Shown: positions 33,028 through 34,362 of the stretch, piece after piece | Numbering within the stretch: position 1 is the first letter of the stretch | Layout of the letters: the number at the start of each line of letters is the position of its first letter | From: Singulisphaera sp. | GTDB taxonomy: Bacteria; Planctomycetota; Planctomycetia; Isosphaerales; Isosphaeraceae | Length of the DNA stretch: 34,362 nucleotides | Reading direction: 5' to 3' | NCBI GenBank assembly: GCA_027451445.1 | Contig: DAIDJG010000077.1 | Location: 1-34,362 of the forward strand | The notes under the pieces: generated by a model | What the model was told of the DNA's origin: nothing | What the model saw: only the letters and a program-made list of their open reading frames with translations | The model's database searches: none | Position numbers and translations under genes: made by a program

Positions 33028-34017
33028 ATGAATACGATCGGTATCCTGCTGCTGGCGGCGGCCACCACCGGCGATGGGTTCGGTTATGGCAGTCCCGGCG
33101 TCGGCTTGAAGCACCTGTTTCGTCCTCACGTCGTCGCGAGCGGTCCCCCTCCGGCGGGGGGCGCCATGGCGGGTGCGACGGGTTGCGCCTTTGGACACCC
33201 CGGCTGCATGGGCGGCTCGTCTTGCCCCGGCTCCGCCGGCTCGGGTGGCCCCGCGGGTCGAGGTGCCCAGGCGGGGCGTCGCTTCCCGAACGTACGGAGC
33301 CAGATTTATTTTCTCGGCCCCGAAGGCATGAAGATCGGCTGGCAGAGCGCAGGGCAGGCGGGCGACCGGGTCTACCTGCCGGCCCAACTGACGACGCCTG
33401 CCCGCTATAACTTTCTGCAAGGCTATATCTACCGCCTTAAGCTGACCGACATCCCGGGCCGGACGGGCGTGCAACTCTATCCGACGATCGAAGTGGCGCC
33501 CTCGACGCCCGCGACCGACGCCTACCTGACGCACAACCCGATTCCGGTCCAGTTCACACCCGAAGACTTTGACCAGGTCGTCGACGGCGGCAATTTCGTG
33601 ACCAAGGTCATCTACCTGCCTGATCCCAAGTTCCAGGAACTGGCGATCGCGGGTGTGGAGACCCTCGTGTCGACCCGCCTCGAGCCGGGCGTTGATCCGA
33701 TTCTTGAAGCGGACAAGCGCGGCACCATCTTGCTGATCATCCGCCTGGGAGCGATCGATCTGGAGATGCCCGCCTCCGGTATGTCCGTGCCTCCGAGTGC
33801 CGCCCCGACCGGTGCTGTGACGCTGCCGCCCGGCACGCTACCCCCGGCCTTGATGAACGGCACCGTGGCCCCGAGCGTTCCGGTGGATGCCGCCCCCGCC
33901 ACTCCCGCAGGACCGGCCGGCGCCGTACCGACTCCGCCGACACCCACGCCGGTCCCGCCCGCCGCCGAGCCCGCTGCCACCCCAGCGGAAGCGCCGGCTG
34001 ACGCACCCAAGCCATAA
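33028..34017 (+). CDS. Conserved planctomycete protein with Pro/Ala-rich tail, unknown function
   Basis: A 329-aa protein. ATG 33028 follows GGGAGGA by about 7 bases. The N-terminus has a short hydrophobic run ([12 protein letters not shown]) that may be a weak signal, then a Gly-rich stretch with three cysteines ([15 protein letters not shown]). A compact middle domain (about 88-245) carries [64 protein letters not shown] and [17 protein letters not shown]; from memory this pattern recurs in hypothetical proteins of planctomycetes. The last 80 residues are Pro, Ala and Thr. No enzyme motif is visible. It is probably exported and envelope-associated. A strong intrinsic terminator follows. Confidence 0.8.
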   Translation: MNTIGILLLAAATTGDGFGYGSPGVGLKHLFRPHVVASGPPPAGGAMAGATGCAFGHPGCMGGSSCPGSAGSGGPAGRGAQAGRRFPNVRSQIYFLGPEGMKIGWQSAGQAGDRVYLPAQLTTPARYNFLQGYIYRLKLTDIPGRTGVQLYPTIEVAPSTPATDAYLTHNPIPVQFTPEDFDQVVDGGNFVTKVIYLPDPKFQELAIAGVETLVSTRLEPGVDPILEADKRGTILLIIRLGAIDLEMPASGMSVPPSAAPTGAVTLPPGTLPPALMNGTVAPSVPVDAAPATPAGPAGAVPTPPTPTPVPPAAEPAATPAEAPADAPKP

Positions 34018-34061
34018 GTCGTCCGCCGGGTTGCGACGACAGTTCCCGAAGCTCACCATCG

Positions 34062-34105
34062 ACCCGGCGGATACGCGTGTTAACCGCGATCCGTCGGGTT
34101 TTTTT
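34062..34105 (+). terminator. Intrinsic terminator with a competing upstream stem
   Basis: ACCCGGCGGAT (34062-34072) pairs with ATCCGTCGGGT (34089-34099) over 11 bp including one G-U pair, followed directly by a T-run to 34105. The left arm can instead pair with TCCGCCGGGT at 34022-34031 (10 bp perfect), so the two stems exclude each other. Confidence 0.8.
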
Positions 34106-34130
34106 GTGAGTCTAACGGGAGGATGTAAGC

Positions 34131-34225
34131 ATTCCCTCCCCCCTTGTGGGAGAGGGCCGGGGTGGGGGGTGTCGCATCACCTTTGGCCGCTCGAACCCCC
34201 CATCCCAACCCTCCCCCACAGAGGC
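34131..34225. repeat. MITE-like palindromic repeat, copy 3
   Basis: The left arm begins TTCCCTCCCCCCTTGTGGGA and the right arm ends CCCTCCCCCACAGAGG; they are imperfect inverted repeats. It is a relative of the copies at 10781-10879 and 30728-30847 and is inserted after the terminator of the preceding gene. Confidence 0.7.
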
Positions 34226-34362
34226 TGGCCACCCGACACTTTTTGCGCGGCGGAACGTCTTGCAAGGCTTGCACTTATGATCCGACAGGCGATGATCGCT
34301 CCAAAATGGCTGTTTTTCAGCCACCATAGCCTTGTTCGTTCCCCAGCAAGCTCAGCCATTCG
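34226..34362. other. Window end, no confident gene
   Basis: A small hairpin (TGGCTG, TTTTT loop, CAGCCA at 34307-34323) is visible. A minus-strand frame enters the repeat and is probably not a gene as it stands; a gene could begin beyond the window. Confidence 0.35.

Noticed and set aside
10781-34225. The three palindromic repeats considered as a CRISPR array
   Set aside because: They are far apart, differ in sequence, are about 100 bases long with internal inverted arms and have no spacers.
34177-34359. 60-codon minus-strand frame at the right edge
   Set aside because: Half of it is the palindromic repeat, and no family is recognised in the remaining 40 codons.

Overview
The window is GC-rich DNA from a planctomycete, most likely of the Isosphaeraceae/Gemmataceae type. 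Four things point there: a short exported protein with the Arg-rich N-terminal targeting motif of planctomycete extracellular proteins followed by an EF-hand/dockerin-like half repeat; several exported and cytoplasmic TPR proteins; a phosphate-porin-type outer membrane protein behind a long low-complexity linker; and palindromic MITE-like repeats between and inside genes. The assignment is an inference from gene style, not from a marker gene.

The first 24 kb is an efflux locus. It holds two complete paralogous tripartite systems. System 1 is RND pump (1186-4863, +), periplasmic adaptor (5135-6583, +) and two TolC-family outer membrane factors in tandem (8872-10503 and 10523-12643, +). System 2 is RND pump (16046-19411, +), divergent adaptor (14304-15752, -) and two tandem outer membrane factors (24040-22307 and 22230-20500, -). 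In both systems the first factor in transcription order (type A) has an ordinary Sec signal and the second (type B) is a lipoprotein, so the A-to-B pair has been kept through the rearrangement that separates the copies. Interleaved are an exported dockerin-like protein, a divergent malate-dehydrogenase-like enzyme, a membrane-anchored coiled-coil/TPR protein and a small secreted helical protein.

The rest (about 24.9-34.4 kb) is mixed: an exported kinesin-light-chain-like TPR protein behind a long leader and a strong sigma70-like promoter, an OprO/OprP-type porin, a cytoplasmic TPR protein, ribosomal protein S20 (rpsT), a HhH-GPD DNA glycosylase lacking the EndoIII lysine, an exported LolA-like protein and a Pro-rich conserved planctomycete protein ending in a good intrinsic terminator.

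The most unusual observations are: a 100-residue in-frame insertion in the periplasmic part of RND pump 1 that resembles a recurrent stand-alone planctomycete module; His-rich cytoplasmic segments in pump 1 only; single-Asp proton-relay positions in both pumps; the two-factor organisation of each efflux system; a palindromic genomic repeat translated in frame inside one outer membrane lipoprotein; and an eight-residue motif repeated in the porin linker with almost wholly different codons. No tRNA, rRNA, CRISPR array, intact transposase or origin was seen.
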